From contig NZ_CP017706.1 in assembly GCF_002706375.1 (NCBI RefSeq), positions 558,001 to 622,000 on the forward strand: 64,000 nucleotides of DNA. Reading direction: 5' to 3'. Within the stretch, counting starts at the first letter, position 1. Each line of letters starts with the position of its first letter. Source of the DNA: Lactobacillus amylovorus DSM 20531. GTDB taxonomy: Bacteria > Bacillota > Bacilli > Lactobacillales > Lactobacillaceae. Of the stretch, positions 25,372 through 35,529 are shown piece by piece. The translations under genes and the position numbers were made by a program. Below the pieces are notes generated by a model. That model searched no databases, was not told the origin of the DNA, and worked only from the letters and a program-made list of their open reading frames with translations.

Positions 25372-26349
25372 TTATTCCAAATGCTTAGCATTATCCAAAG
25401 CTTGATCATGTTTTGGACGATAATAACGCTTGCCATCTTGGCTAAGTAGCGGTTCAGTAAATGTCCCTCTGCCAGTGTGTTGTAATGCATTTGTTACTGC
25501 ATAAACCATTGCATCCATATCATCGATGCGGTGCAAAATTTCTGCTTCAAGCAATGCTGGTAACTTTGGTGAACCATATTCAAAGCGGCCATGGTGGGAC
25601 AAAACCATGTGTCTAAGCAAAAGCAAAGTTTCAGATTCTAGATCAATCTTTAAATCTTGTGCAGCCAGCATAATTTGTTCATCAATAAGTACTAAGTGAC
25701 CAACCAAATTACCTTCTGTGGTGTATTGCGTTGCCGCTGGACCCGTTAGTTCCAAGACCTTGCCCATATCATGCAAAATGCATCCCGCATAAAGTAACGA
25801 ACGATTAATTTGTTCGTAATTATCAGCCAGACCCTTGGCATCCTTAAGCATCGACAAAGTGTGAAAAGCAAGACCGCCACGCACAGCATGGTGATTGCTC
25901 TTTCCTGCGGGATAATCAAAGAAGCGTCTACCCCACTTTTTTAACAAATATTGGACAATCGTCTTCCAAGTTTTATTTTGAATCTGATCAACAAATTGAT
26001 TAATTTCGGCATGCATATCATTAATCGGTTCTGGAGCTGACTTAACGAATTGATCTAACTCATAGCCTTCTTGTGGTCCAACCACCCTTAAACTATAAAT
26101 GCGAATTTGAGGACGGCCTTGGTATTCTTCTCTTTTACCGTTCAATTCTACAATCGTACCTGTACTAAAGGTAGCCGCATCTTGATTGGTTGCATCCCAA
26201 AAGTTACCCCGAATCTCGCCTGATCCATCGCCAAATTGCATTGCTAAAAAGAGCTTATTTTTCTTATTCCGTCGCAATTGCGAATTCTTAATCAAAACGA
26301 CGATATCCATTTCTTCGCCGTCATTATAATCTAAGAGTCGTTTAAGCAT
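25372..26349 (-). CDS. yhaM: 3'-5' exoribonuclease YhaM
   Basis: A 325-residue protein. The N-terminal OB-fold (residues 14-90, IRGNFWDATNQDAATFSTG) binds nucleic acid. The HD domain carries SNHHAVRGGLAFHTLSM, GCILHDMGKV and LLLLRHMVLSHHGRFEYGSP, the metal-binding His-Asp residues of YhaM. It trims 3' ends of mRNA and can degrade DNA. Its start overlaps yhaN by eight bases, in the yhaO-yhaN-yhaM order known from Bacillus. Confidence 0.94.
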   Translation of the reverse strand: MLKRLLDYNDGEEMDIVVLIKNSQLRRNKKNKLFLAMQFGDGSGEIRGNFWDATNQDAATFSTGTIVELNGKREEYQGRPQIRIYSLRVVGPQEGYELDQFVKSAPEPINDMHAEINQFVDQIQNKTWKTIVQYLLKKWGRRFFDYPAGKSNHHAVRGGLAFHTLSMLKDAKGLADNYEQINRSLLYAGCILHDMGKVLELTGPAATQYTTEGNLVGHLVLIDEQIMLAAQDLKIDLESETLLLLRHMVLSHHGRFEYGSPKLPALLEAEILHRIDDMDAMVYAVTNALQHTGRGTFTEPLLSQDGKRYYRPKHDQALDNAKHLE

Positions 26350-28837
26350 TTTGATTTCCTTTCGTAAAAGTTAAAGGCTGGATCCCTAATTTTTCGACTA
26401 GGTTTTCTTGCGCTGTAAAAATCAGCACTTGATTATTTTCACTAATCTTCTTCAATAATTGTTCAATATATTTGATGCGGTGATCATCAAAGTTAGCAAA
26501 TGAATCATCGATTAAGATTGGCAAGTTGATTTCATCTTTAATTTGTTCGACAAAGGCTAACTTTAAAGCAAAGTAGAGTTGTTCAGCCGTACCGCGAGAC
26601 AAGTACTTAACATCACGCTTTTTACCATCTTTTCTGATGACCGTTAATTTCTTGCCGAGTTCAAGATCAACATAACGTCCACCTGTAAGCAAAGCCAAAT
26701 ATTCTTTAGCTGCTTTGAGCATCTTTGGAAAACGTTCATTTGAAGCTAAATCAAGTGAGCGACCAATCCATTTAGCTGCAAGCAAGTTAGCCAAATATTC
26801 CTTACTACTGCTTTCAAAATTAGTTTCGGTATTGGCCAAATCCTGTTTCGCTTCAAATACTGCAGTTGAATCAGCCAAATTATTCAACTTAACCTGTACT
26901 TGTGCGTTTTGTTGTTGTAAATCGCTGACTTCATTATTAGCTGCAGCTATTTGATCATTCAATTCATGCAATTGCTGCTCTAATTCAGCTGGATTAGTCT
27001 TTGTCAATTGAGTTAAATCATCGTTTAAGCTCTTCTTAAGTGCTTCAACCTGCGTCCTAATTTTGGCTTGCTCTAATGAATCTTTGTACACAGCATCATA
27101 ATCGGCCATATTTTTGACATTAGCTTGAGCAAACAAAGTTTGAAGTTGTAAACCCAATTCTTTCAAATCTTGCTGGTCTTGCTTTAAAGCAGACGAAATC
27201 GTCATTCTTCGTTGACCAATTTCTTGACTGTGGTCAATCTTTTCTTCCAGTTCATCAATTCCACTTAAAACGGAGCTAAAATCATCCTCAATTGGCTTTT
27301 TCAGCGTATTTTGCACATTTGCGGCTAATTGGGCGACTTCTTGATTAATCTGGCTCAGTTGTTCATTATTTGCCTTCTCAGCGTTTTCTTTTAAGTGATA
27401 CTGGTTGGCATTAGCCACCAAATTATTAATATCCAAATTATCAGGATTCAAGCCATATTGTTGCCCAAATCCCTGGCGCTTTTGTGCGACCAGTTTTTGC
27501 TTTTCCAAAATAGCGGCATTTTGTTTATTGGCGTTATTGCCTTTAACGTAGCCTGCACCAAGAAAGATTAGGCCGGTAATTAAGGCGATCACGCCAACTG
27601 TCCCCATCATAACCAGTAAGATCAAACCAAGGACTGCTAGGACAGCACCAATCACATACCAGAGTTTATCATTGGAATTAGGAGCAGCTTCAACTCGATT
27701 TTCTTGTTTAGGCAAAGCTAAATAATCTGCTTGCAGCTGTTTGATTTGCTCTGGCGTCAAGTCTAGTACTTGCTTGGTATCAGGAGATAAAGCAAGAATT
27801 TGTTCTTTTTCTTGTTTGAGTTCATCAGCTTTTTGCAAACATGATTTGTATTCTGCTTGCCATTGAAGTAGTTGCGGCTTTTGTTGGACAAGCTTTTTGC
27901 TAGCTGACAAATCAGCCTGATTATTATCATCCAGATCAGCTAACTGCTCTTTCAAAGACTTAATCGTCTTTTGCAAATTGCGACCTTGCGCCATGATATC
28001 TTGCGCTTTTTGATAATTTTCACTATCAAACTGCATATCCTTAACTTGCTTTTGCAAATCTAGCAAAGTTTGGTAATTGCCTAATTCTTTTTGCAGGTCA
28101 CACAACTCTTGCGCCCTTTTTTGCAGCTTTTCTAAAGCTTGTTGCTTACTCTTTAACTCGTCACTTTTAGCAGTTAAATCACGATCAAGTTCTTCATAAT
28201 CACCAAACTCTGCTTGCGTTTGAGCCAGATTGTCACGATCGTCTTCCATTTGCTTAAGCAGACGATTTACTTCTGGCTTTTTACCCGTCTTCTTAAACAA
28301 CTTGCCAGCTTCTTTTTCAAAGCCATCACGCATTTCAAGCAATTTACCACTATTGGCTGCACCCAAGTAATAAATACGTTCAAGCAAGTCTTCTTGACTC
28401 AAGCTGCTTACCTGACCCAGCATTTCTTGATTAAAGATAAAGCTGTCGGCATAAAACGAACCATCGATTTTTTGAATTTGATCGAAAAAGAGACTCTCGG
28501 GCACTACTTGCCCATCTTTTTTAACGGTTAAAATACCACGCTTAGTCTTATCGCCTTTGGCATACAAGCGCTCTAATTCATATTCGCCATCGTCCGCTTC
28601 AAAGACAAGACTGCCACCCATCGGACTCACATGAGCTAACGGCGTATAATCTTCAAAAAACGGAGACGAATTACTGCGCAAATGAAAGCCAAACATGATC
28701 TGCTTAATAAAAGCTACCGTCGTACTCTTTCCCGCCTCATTAGCACCAAAGAAGACGTTTATTTCTTTGCTAGGTAAATCAAAAGACTTGTCAGAAAACT
28801 GGCCAAAATTGATCATTTTAATTTGTTTCAGTCTCAT
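26342..28837 (-). CDS. SbcC-like AAA ATPase YhaN
   Basis: An 831-residue SMC/Rad50-type ATPase. The N-terminal Walker A is FFGANEAGKSTTVAF (about residues 31-45). Long coiled coils (about 180-360 and 470-690) flank a hydrophobic hairpin (WYVIGAVLAVLGLILLVMMG, about 390-435), and the C-terminal signature and Walker B are YLSRGTAEQLYFALKLAFVEQ and LPILIDDSF. It pairs with the downstream-overlapping metallophosphoesterase as an SbcCD-like complex. The membrane hairpin in the middle is characteristic of YhaN. A DNA repair role is likely but unproven. Confidence 0.9.
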   Translation of the reverse strand: MRLKQIKMINFGQFSDKSFDLPSKEINVFFGANEAGKSTTVAFIKQIMFGFHLRSNSSPFFEDYTPLAHVSPMGGSLVFEADDGEYELERLYAKGDKTKRGILTVKKDGQVVPESLFFDQIQKIDGSFYADSFIFNQEMLGQVSSLSQEDLLERIYYLGAANSGKLLEMRDGFEKEAGKLFKKTGKKPEVNRLLKQMEDDRDNLAQTQAEFGDYEELDRDLTAKSDELKSKQQALEKLQKRAQELCDLQKELGNYQTLLDLQKQVKDMQFDSENYQKAQDIMAQGRNLQKTIKSLKEQLADLDDNNQADLSASKKLVQQKPQLLQWQAEYKSCLQKADELKQEKEQILALSPDTKQVLDLTPEQIKQLQADYLALPKQENRVEAAPNSNDKLWYVIGAVLAVLGLILLVMMGTVGVIALITGLIFLGAGYVKGNNANKQNAAILEKQKLVAQKRQGFGQQYGLNPDNLDINNLVANANQYHLKENAEKANNEQLSQINQEVAQLAANVQNTLKKPIEDDFSSVLSGIDELEEKIDHSQEIGQRRMTISSALKQDQQDLKELGLQLQTLFAQANVKNMADYDAVYKDSLEQAKIRTQVEALKKSLNDDLTQLTKTNPAELEQQLHELNDQIAAANNEVSDLQQQNAQVQVKLNNLADSTAVFEAKQDLANTETNFESSSKEYLANLLAAKWIGRSLDLASNERFPKMLKAAKEYLALLTGGRYVDLELGKKLTVIRKDGKKRDVKYLSRGTAEQLYFALKLAFVEQIKDEINLPILIDDSFANFDDHRIKYIEQLLKKISENNQVLIFTAQENLVEKLGIQPLTFTKGNQNA

Positions 28838-30032
28838 CTTTAATTCCTTTCAATTTACTCATTAGCTTTACTTCGGTTAATTGCTTAACAGCCTCAATAA
28901 ATTTAGGATCTTCTGCTAGTGCAGCTGCTTCTGGATCTTTTTTCTTCCAGTCGTTTACGATTTGATTGAACTCATCTACATCAAAAATTTCCGCCTTGGC
29001 TTTTTCAAAGGCCTTTTGATCATTCTCATTTAATTTCAAACTGGTATTGGTTTCATAACGAACGTCAACTAGCTGAGAAGCAAATGGCAAATTTTGCGAG
29101 ATTGTCTGCCAAAAATCAGTATCTGCAGTCAGTTCTCGCTCTTCTTCAGTCAAATATTGTGCACCCTTGATGGTTAAACTAAAGTAAGTCTTTTGCTTAA
29201 TTTGATTAAGGACTTCAATGATTTTTGTCTGCAAACCTGCTTTATCGATTTCACCTTCCAAATTGATTTCGACAGCTTGCCAAATAATTGGACTAGTTTG
29301 TTTAAACTCAATGCTTGTCTTCTTAGTTTGTTCATTGATCTCGCCAAGATAGCAACCTTTAGTGCCCATTTCGTTGATGTGACGCCCCTGAATGTTACCT
29401 GGATAAACAATCCATGGATTTTCTGACAAGTTATTGCGTGCGTGAATATGGCCTAAGGCAAAATAATCGTAATTAAGGTTCTGCACTTCACTAGTAGTAA
29501 ATGGTGCATAAACATTATTAGTTTGTGTTTTTTCTTGTGCGTGCATTAAACCAAAAGTATAATTTTGTCCCTTTGCAGGAAAATCAGGTATCATGTCACG
29601 CGTAATATGGTTATTCAAATATGAAAAGCCGATTACATCGTAAGTAAAATCAGCTTTTGTCGCAAAAGTGGCTTTCTCCACTTTTTCACCATTACCCAAT
29701 AATTTGAAATAAGGTGTTTCAGTAACTAGTAGATCTTCTTTTTTCATGTGGTCGTGGTTACCGAAAATCATCACCACTTGAATTTTTTGGTCAGTCAGCC
29801 TTTTTATCTGTTCGGCAAAAAATAGCTGCGCTCTTGGAGATGGCGTGTTGCTATCAAAAGTATCTCCAGCGATTAAGACTAAATCAACATTTTGTTTTAA
29901 AGCCAAATCAACAATTCTCGTTAATGATTGATCGGCCGCTTGATATATTTGGTTAAATTCCTTAGATGGCAAAAAAGATAGCCCACGAAATGGACTATCT
30001 AAATGCGCATCCGCAAAGTGAATAAATTTCAT
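28818..30032 (-). CDS. SbcD-like metallophosphoesterase YhaO
   Basis: A 404-residue nuclease subunit. The metallophosphoesterase motifs are in order: HFADAHLDS, IAGDTFDSN, FGNHDH, and GHIHARN near residue 195. The C-terminal part (about 270-404) is the capping region that contacts the ATPase. It overlaps yhaN by 20 bases. It follows the ylbF-like gene after eight bases, so this is a compact operon. Confidence 0.92.
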   Translation of the reverse strand: MKFIHFADAHLDSPFRGLSFLPSKEFNQIYQAADQSLTRIVDLALKQNVDLVLIAGDTFDSNTPSPRAQLFFAEQIKRLTDQKIQVVMIFGNHDHMKKEDLLVTETPYFKLLGNGEKVEKATFATKADFTYDVIGFSYLNNHITRDMIPDFPAKGQNYTFGLMHAQEKTQTNNVYAPFTTSEVQNLNYDYFALGHIHARNNLSENPWIVYPGNIQGRHINEMGTKGCYLGEINEQTKKTSIEFKQTSPIIWQAVEINLEGEIDKAGLQTKIIEVLNQIKQKTYFSLTIKGAQYLTEEERELTADTDFWQTISQNLPFASQLVDVRYETNTSLKLNENDQKAFEKAKAEIFDVDEFNQIVNDWKKKDPEAAALAEDPKFIEAVKQLTEVKLMSKLKGIKDETETN

Positions 30033-30040
30033 CGCAAATT

Positions 30041-30391
30041 CTAGTTTCTAAGGTCTTCATAAAGATCATTAATTGGCTTTGAGTAAGTCTTTTGGATGTC
30101 GTTAAGCAAGTCGTATAAAGCTTGTTCTGACTTAAGCATGTTAACGATCAAATCGTTCTTTTGTACTTGGTCGTTCAAGTCCTTGTAAGCTTGTTGATCT
30201 TCAGCAGCAAGAGGTTGACCAGCTTGTTGAGCACGCAAAATCTTAGCTTGAAGTTCATCCATCTTCTTGAACATAGCTGAGCTTTCGTCGTTTTCTTCTA
30301 CATCCTTAATAGCCTTTTGTAAAGCCTTGTATTGATCAGTTTGTGTTAAATCTTCTGCTAATTTGTTAGCTGAATCGTAAACGTTAACCAT
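30041..30391 (-). CDS. YlbF/YmcA-family (YheA-like) protein
   Basis: A 116-residue all-helical protein (AEDLTQTDQYKALQKAIKDVEEND ... FKKMDELQAKILRAQQAG) of the DUF964 family. Relatives YlbF and YmcA form the Y complex with YaaT that influences RNase Y and competence or sporulation in Bacillus; the single YheA-type member has no settled role. The second of two adjacent ATGs is chosen, six bases after GGAGG. Confidence 0.85.
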   Translation of the reverse strand: MVNVYDSANKLAEDLTQTDQYKALQKAIKDVEENDESSAMFKKMDELQAKILRAQQAGQPLAAEDQQAYKDLNDQVQKNDLIVNMLKSEQALYDLLNDIQKTYSKPINDLYEDLRN

Positions 30392-30408
30392 CATGGTCCT
30401 CCTAAATT

Positions 30409-32466
30409 TTATTGGCCAAATAAGCCTTTCACACTATTATACCATTCATTAATCTTCTGTCCTGCAGAACCTATACCATCTTGAATTTTTTGCCCTAATC
30501 CGCCGGTCCAATCAAAGTTTGAACCATTATCTTTCACAATCTGGTTAGGTGCTTTTTCGGTAAATTGAGTCTGAGCGGTATACGGCAGAATGCCTTCCAT
30601 TTCGGCTTTATATAGTCTAGTAATTCCTGTTTCGGAAATTCCTTGCATATAATGCTGCCTACTGGTTCGGTCAAAACCAACCCAAGTTGCGACAACGATG
30701 TCAGGAGTATAACCAACAATCCACTGGTCCTTAGTACCAAAACCATATGAGTTAGGCACTTCAGTTGAACCAGTTTTACCAGCAACACGGTAGCCACTTG
30801 GTTGAGCAGATTGACCTGTACCGTTAGTAAATACGCCCAGCATCATCGTAGTCATTTCTTTTGCCGTATTTTCAGAAATAATACGGTGTGTGCCCGGATT
30901 GCCATTTTCTGCTAAAACATTACCACTGGCATCTGTAATTCTAGTAATAAAGTAAGAATTGTTAGGCAAATTACCCTTATTGGCAAAGGCAGAATATGCG
31001 TGGGCCATTTGTAATGGTGATACACCAGATGAAAGACCACCAAGGGCTAAAGCAAGATTGCGATCGCTCTTTGGCACCTTAATACCAAAGTTTTCAACAG
31101 ATTGAACACCCTTGTTAACCCCAATCTTATCAAGCAGCCATACAGCAGGTACATTCTTACTTTGAGCTAAGGCTTGGTACATTGGAATCTTATCAGAGTA
31201 GGCATTATCAACGTTGTGTGGCTCATAACCGTTCTTACCAAATTTCTGCAGTTTGTTGGAAAGCTCTGAATCATAATGATAACCATCTTGAAGAGCTGGT
31301 GCGTAAACAGCAAGCGGCTTGATCGATGAACCAGGCTGACGCTTCATTTGCGTTGCACGGTTGTAGCCACGGAAGACGTGTTGTCCACGTCCCCCAACAA
31401 CTGCACGTACGGCACCAGTATTAGGATCCATTGCCACACTGGCACCTTGGGCTTCGGTACCATCTGAACCATTTTGTGGGAAAAGCCAGCTTTGTTCAAA
31501 GGTATCTTGCATCTTGCTTTGGTAATTTTGGTTAAGGGTAGTGTAAATCTTGAGGCCCTTATTCATTACCTGCTCTTCTGTTAAGCCGTACTTACTAATT
31601 GCTTCATCTACAACAGCATCAAAGAAGTATGGGTAACGGTAGCCATCCTTATTCTTAAAGGTATTCTTTAAAGTTAAGCCCTCTTTTGAATAAGCTTTGG
31701 CTTGAGCTGAAGTAATTTTGCCATTATCAGCCATTAAGCTCAAAACCAAATTACGACGTGACAGTGCATTAGCCATATGGTCTACAGGGTTGTAGAAACT
31801 AGGATTCCGCAGCATCCCTGCCAAAGTGGCAGCTTCACTGACAGTTACATCACTAGCATTTTTACCAAAATATCTACGACTAGCATCTTGCACGCCCCAG
31901 ACACCGTTACCAAAATAGGCGTTATTCAAGTACATCGTCAAAATGTCTTTTTTGGAATAAACATGGTTGATCTCAATTGCAAAGAACAATTCTTCCAATT
32001 TTCGTGAAAAGGTCTGCTGCTGAGTAAGTAGTGAGTTCTTAGCCAGCTGCTGCGTTAATGTGGAACCACCACCGGTAACTTGACCGTGGTGAATAACCAA
32101 ACTAACGGCGGCACGAACCATACCTTTAACACTAAAACCAGGGTTCGTCCAAAAAGTACGGTCTTCTGTTGAAATGACCGCATTTTGAATATTTGGCGAA
32201 ATTTTATCATATTCTACAAACGAACCCTTTTGCGAATATAAGGAACCTGCTTTTTTGCCCTTATAATCGTAAATAGTTGTTGTAGTTGAAAGTGACGCCT
32301 TTAAATTCGAGATGTTCGAAGTTTTAACTTTAATTGTATAATATGTACAAGTTAAAAGTATTAAAGTGAGTAGGATTAAAATAATCCAGCGTCCGATAAA
32401 GAAGCGACTATCAAATCGATGCCATGCATCCTTAAAGCCACTTCTTTTTGGTTGGTCATTATTCAT
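30409..32466 (-). CDS. class A penicillin-binding protein (PBP1a type)
   Basis: A bifunctional peptidoglycan synthase of 685 residues. A cytoplasmic tail and one transmembrane segment (WIILILLTLILLTCTYYTI) lead to the GT51 glycosyltransferase domain (AVISTEDRTFWTNPGF, GGGSTLTQQLAKNSLL). The transpeptidase domain has SxxK in PGSSIKPL, SxN in QSKNVPAVW and KTG in GKTGSTEVPNS. The ATG at 32466 lies 11 bases after AAGGAG; an ATG nine bases upstream is too close to it. It faces away from the adjacent rlu gene. Confidence 0.94.
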   Translation of the reverse strand: MNNDQPKRSGFKDAWHRFDSRFFIGRWIILILLTLILLTCTYYTIKVKTSNISNLKASLSTTTTIYDYKGKKAGSLYSQKGSFVEYDKISPNIQNAVISTEDRTFWTNPGFSVKGMVRAAVSLVIHHGQVTGGGSTLTQQLAKNSLLTQQQTFSRKLEELFFAIEINHVYSKKDILTMYLNNAYFGNGVWGVQDASRRYFGKNASDVTVSEAATLAGMLRNPSFYNPVDHMANALSRRNLVLSLMADNGKITSAQAKAYSKEGLTLKNTFKNKDGYRYPYFFDAVVDEAISKYGLTEEQVMNKGLKIYTTLNQNYQSKMQDTFEQSWLFPQNGSDGTEAQGASVAMDPNTGAVRAVVGGRGQHVFRGYNRATQMKRQPGSSIKPLAVYAPALQDGYHYDSELSNKLQKFGKNGYEPHNVDNAYSDKIPMYQALAQSKNVPAVWLLDKIGVNKGVQSVENFGIKVPKSDRNLALALGGLSSGVSPLQMAHAYSAFANKGNLPNNSYFITRITDASGNVLAENGNPGTHRIISENTAKEMTTMMLGVFTNGTGQSAQPSGYRVAGKTGSTEVPNSYGFGTKDQWIVGYTPDIVVATWVGFDRTSRQHYMQGISETGITRLYKAEMEGILPYTAQTQFTEKAPNQIVKDNGSNFDWTGGLGQKIQDGIGSAGQKINEWYNSVKGLFGQ

Positions 32467-32556
32467 TAAGTACATTGCTCCTTTTTAGAAACAAGAAAAT
32501 TGTATCATAATTACTAAAACACATGTTTAGAATTGAAGCAGACTTAGGAAATATTT

Positions 32557-33414
32557 ATGGTTTATAATTTTACACTTTTTTATCCAAAAAATCTTGATCC
32601 ATTACCAGTTAGCGAGGTTCTGCGTAAATTACTTATCCCTAGAAAATGGCGCCATTATTTAAGAATCGAGCAAAATGTAACCATTAATGGTAAATACCGC
32701 TACTTCAATGAATTGGTTAAGCCAGGTGACAAAATTGATATCGTGCTTGATCAAATTGATTCAATGCAGCAAACTTACCCTGAAAGTAGACGAATGCCTG
32801 ACGTTATCTACGAAGACGATAATTTATTGATCATTAATAAAAAGAAGGGGCAGAAAACTCACCCTAACTTAAATGAAACTGATACAGCATTGAATGATTG
32901 TGCTACTTATTTAGGTAGCAGTCCGTACATCGTACATCGACTCGATATGCTTACAGGCGGTCTGCTTTTGGTGGCTAAAAATCCGGCAGTTGTTCCTATT
33001 TTGAATCGAGAACTCACTACTAAAACTTTTCATCGTGAATATTTGGCTAAAGTTATTCATGCGGATAAATTAAAGAAAAACGGTACTATTGATCTTCCTA
33101 TTGGTCAGGATCCTGATGATCAAAGAAAAAGAATGGCTCGCAGCGATGGTCTAAGGGCTGTAACCCACTATGAATTACTTAAAAAATATGATAACAATAC
33201 TGCCCTAGTTAAATTAACGCTTGAAACAGGAAGAACTCACCAGATTCGAGTTCATTTATCAGCAATCGGTTGTCCGATCGTTGGTGATCCTTTATACAAT
33301 CCAGATTTTGCTGGAGAAAATCTAGCTCTTGATGCTTACGAAATTTCATTGATTAAGCCGTTTTCTTTTGAAAAATTACAGGTTAAATTGCCTGCTGAAA
33401 AGATTGAGCTGTAA
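32557..33414 (+). CDS. RluA/RluD-family pseudouridine synthase
   Basis: A 285-residue enzyme with an S4-like N-terminal region (about 20-65) and the RluA core. The catalytic Asp is in YIVHRLDMLTGGLLLVAKN (about 125-143), followed by LLETGRTHQIRVHLSAIGCPIVGDPLYN, written here as seen across about 220-250. It isomerises uridines in rRNA or tRNA; the exact target cannot be set from sequence. A terminator follows directly. Confidence 0.92.
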   Translation: MVYNFTLFYPKNLDPLPVSEVLRKLLIPRKWRHYLRIEQNVTINGKYRYFNELVKPGDKIDIVLDQIDSMQQTYPESRRMPDVIYEDDNLLIINKKKGQKTHPNLNETDTALNDCATYLGSSPYIVHRLDMLTGGLLLVAKNPAVVPILNRELTTKTFHREYLAKVIHADKLKKNGTIDLPIGQDPDDQRKRMARSDGLRAVTHYELLKKYDNNTALVKLTLETGRTHQIRVHLSAIGCPIVGDPLYNPDFAGENLALDAYEISLIKPFSFEKLQVKLPAEKIEL

Positions 33415-33418
33415 AAAA

Positions 33419-33446
33419 GAGATTGCAAGTGCAATCTCCTTTTCTT
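33419..33446 (+). terminator. intrinsic terminator after the pseudouridine synthase gene
   Basis: The stem GAGATTGCA/TGCAATCTC with a two-base loop is followed by a T-rich run. Confidence 0.8.
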
Positions 33447-33473
33447 TTACTGTTCTTATTTATCGATATTATT

Positions 33474-34523
33474 TTATTTTTGATAATACAAAACATCAGG
33501 ATCAAATGACTTTGTATCCTTAACGCCAGTGTACATCATCATTTCTGCCAATTGCTCATTCATTTGCTTGAGCTTATCTTCTACTGCCTTAGTACCGCTT
33601 TGAAGCAGTTCTGACAAGATTCCGCGGCCAATTAAGACAGCATCAGCACCCATGGCTAAAGCTTTATATGCATCATAACCTGTCATCAAAGAACCATCAA
33701 CATAAATTTCCATGCCACTACCAACAAGTGCTTTTTTAATTTCAGGCAAAACTGCTAGAGGTGGAACACCAAAAGGTACGCGACCATGGTGGTGTGAAAC
33801 TACAATTGCCTTGCATCCCGCTTGACGGGCCTTCAAAGCATCGGTCACAGACAACACGCCTTTAGCAATAAACGGTAGCTTGGTACTCTCTGCATAATGC
33901 TTTAAATCAGCCATTGTAATTGAACCTAAAGGGATACCGTCAACAACGTCATATTTGCCGTTTTTTCCGGCAATATGGTCGATGTCGATACCTACGGCAA
34001 CGGCACCATGATCTTCCGCAAATTTAATTTCATCTAAAATCTTGTGATGATCAGCAAAAGGCTTGATAATGCGAATTGTGTCCCCGCCTTGACTGACAAT
34101 TTCACCATATTCTTCGTTGGTTTCCATACCAATCCAGTTAAGCAAATCCATGTTGCGAGCGGCAACTGCTTTTTCTTGCATTGGTTTTCTCGTTTTATCG
34201 CTCAATACTTTATTTAAGTGTGAAACGGCAGCTGGCATCAATGGTGAAGCATACTTTCTACCTAAAATTGTTGTAGTTAAATCAGGCTCAACTGAATCGA
34301 TCACACGCATCTTTACCAAAATGTTGTCTAAAAAGACACGGTTATGGACATTAGCATCGTCGGCTTTACCACTGGTTACTGGGATCATACCCTTTGGACC
34401 AGGCCATGGACTAGTGGCTTCTTCTTTTTTAGATTCTTCATGTTCTAACATCGAAGAACCCGAACTAGCATCAATAGTTTCGGAAGCGCCAGTTACTACA
34501 TCATTTTTATTTTCTTCGCTCAT
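33474..34523 (-). CDS. FMN-dependent alpha-hydroxy-acid oxidase or dehydrogenase
   Basis: A 349-residue TIM-barrel flavoenzyme of the lactate oxidase/glycolate oxidase family. FIAKGVLSVTDALKARQAG carries the flavin-contacting Lys. SHHHGRVPFG holds the catalytic His and Arg (usually NHGGRQ in lactate oxidases). YVDGSLMTGYDAYKALAMGADAVLIGRG is the phosphate-binding end. The N-terminal 45 residues are Glu/Ser/Lys-rich and probably disordered. The changed active-site neighbourhood means lactate need not be the substrate. It stands alone, with no operon partner. Confidence 0.85.
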   Translation of the reverse strand: MSEENKNDVVTGASETIDASSGSSMLEHEESKKEEATSPWPGPKGMIPVTSGKADDANVHNRVFLDNILVKMRVIDSVEPDLTTTILGRKYASPLMPAAVSHLNKVLSDKTRKPMQEKAVAARNMDLLNWIGMETNEEYGEIVSQGGDTIRIIKPFADHHKILDEIKFAEDHGAVAVGIDIDHIAGKNGKYDVVDGIPLGSITMADLKHYAESTKLPFIAKGVLSVTDALKARQAGCKAIVVSHHHGRVPFGVPPLAVLPEIKKALVGSGMEIYVDGSLMTGYDAYKALAMGADAVLIGRGILSELLQSGTKAVEDKLKQMNEQLAEMMMYTGVKDTKSFDPDVLYYQK

Positions 34524-34715
34524 TCTTTACGCCTTTTCTAAAAAATTCCTTACTAATTATTCTACTAGAAAAAACAAAAAAGTAAGAAAGATCTGTTTTT
34601 GAGCAAAATATTTGCAATTTTCAAAATAATCATATCTATTTTCTCAATATAGTGTATAATTCAATCTTGTGTGTATTTTTCACTTATTTTTTTAGAGGAG
34701 TAAAAAGTATCTATT

Positions 34716-35466
34716 ATGGAACATACTTGGATGATAAAGTATTTGGCCGAATTTTTCGGTACGATTATTTTAGTAGTTTTAGGTAACGGTTCAGTTGCCA
34801 ACTCAGTATTGCGTGATACTGGAGGTAATAGCCGCGATGGACAAGCCAATGGTGGGTGGCTTTTAATCGCATTTGGCTTTGGTTTTGGTGTCATGCTTCC
34901 TGCGATGTTATTCGGTTCAATTTCAGGTAACCACTTGAATCCGGCCGTAACCCTTGCACAAGCATGTGCAGGTGCATTCCCTTGGGATCAAGTTCTACCA
35001 TATATCTTGGTTCAAATGCTTGGTGCAATCGTAGGTCAACTTATATTAGTGGCTGTTTACTGGCCATACATTAAGAGAACTGCTAGTGATGACGCTGTTT
35101 TTGCCAGCTTTGCGACTGGTGATACTGCCAACAGTAAGTTAAACGGTTTTATCACTATTTGTTGGTACAGCAATTCTTTTGTTTGTAGCCGTTGGTTTAT
35201 ACCGTGGCATGTTCTTCAAGCAATCAGAAGATATTGCCAACCTCGGTGTTGGTTTCTTAATCACCGCATTGGTTATGGCTGTTGGTGGTCCTACCGGTCC
35301 TGCATTAAACCCTGCAAGAGACTTAGGTCCACGTATCGTTTATGCACTTTGCCCATTGCCTCATAAGGGTTCTGCTCACTGGGACTACGGTTGGGTACCA
35401 GTAGTTGCTCCAATTGCTGGTGGTATCTGCGGTGCATTGTTATACAAGATTGCATTTGGATTATAG
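34716..35466 (+). pseudogene. glpF: glycerol uptake facilitator / aquaporin, frameshifted
   Basis: The first 147 codons read as a normal GlpF with the first NPA motif (NHLNPAVTLAQ). The frame breaks at about 35156. The correct continuation (FVGTAILLFVAVGLYRG, then ALNPARDLGPR, the second NPA) is found in another frame to the stop at 35466. The sequence ATCACT-ATTTGTTGG at the break is explained by loss of two bases relative to a normal ITEFVGT. The rest of the reading frame is intact, so inactivation is recent. A terminator follows. Confidence 0.88.
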
Positions 35467-35472
35467 AAAAAC

Positions 35473-35520
35473 AAAAGATCGATGATCTTCGTTAAAAAAC
35501 GTTGATCATCGATCTTTTTT
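35473..35520 (+). terminator. intrinsic terminator after glpF
   Basis: A 15-bp stem (AAAAGATCGATGATC pairing with GATCATCGATCTTTT) is followed by T residues. Confidence 0.85.
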
Positions 35521-35529
35521 GATATTATT

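Noticed and set aside
35150..35165. Programmed frameshift in glpF
   Set aside because: No slippery heptamer or downstream pseudoknot is visible at the break. The change is explained by loss of two bases, and many neighbours are also broken.
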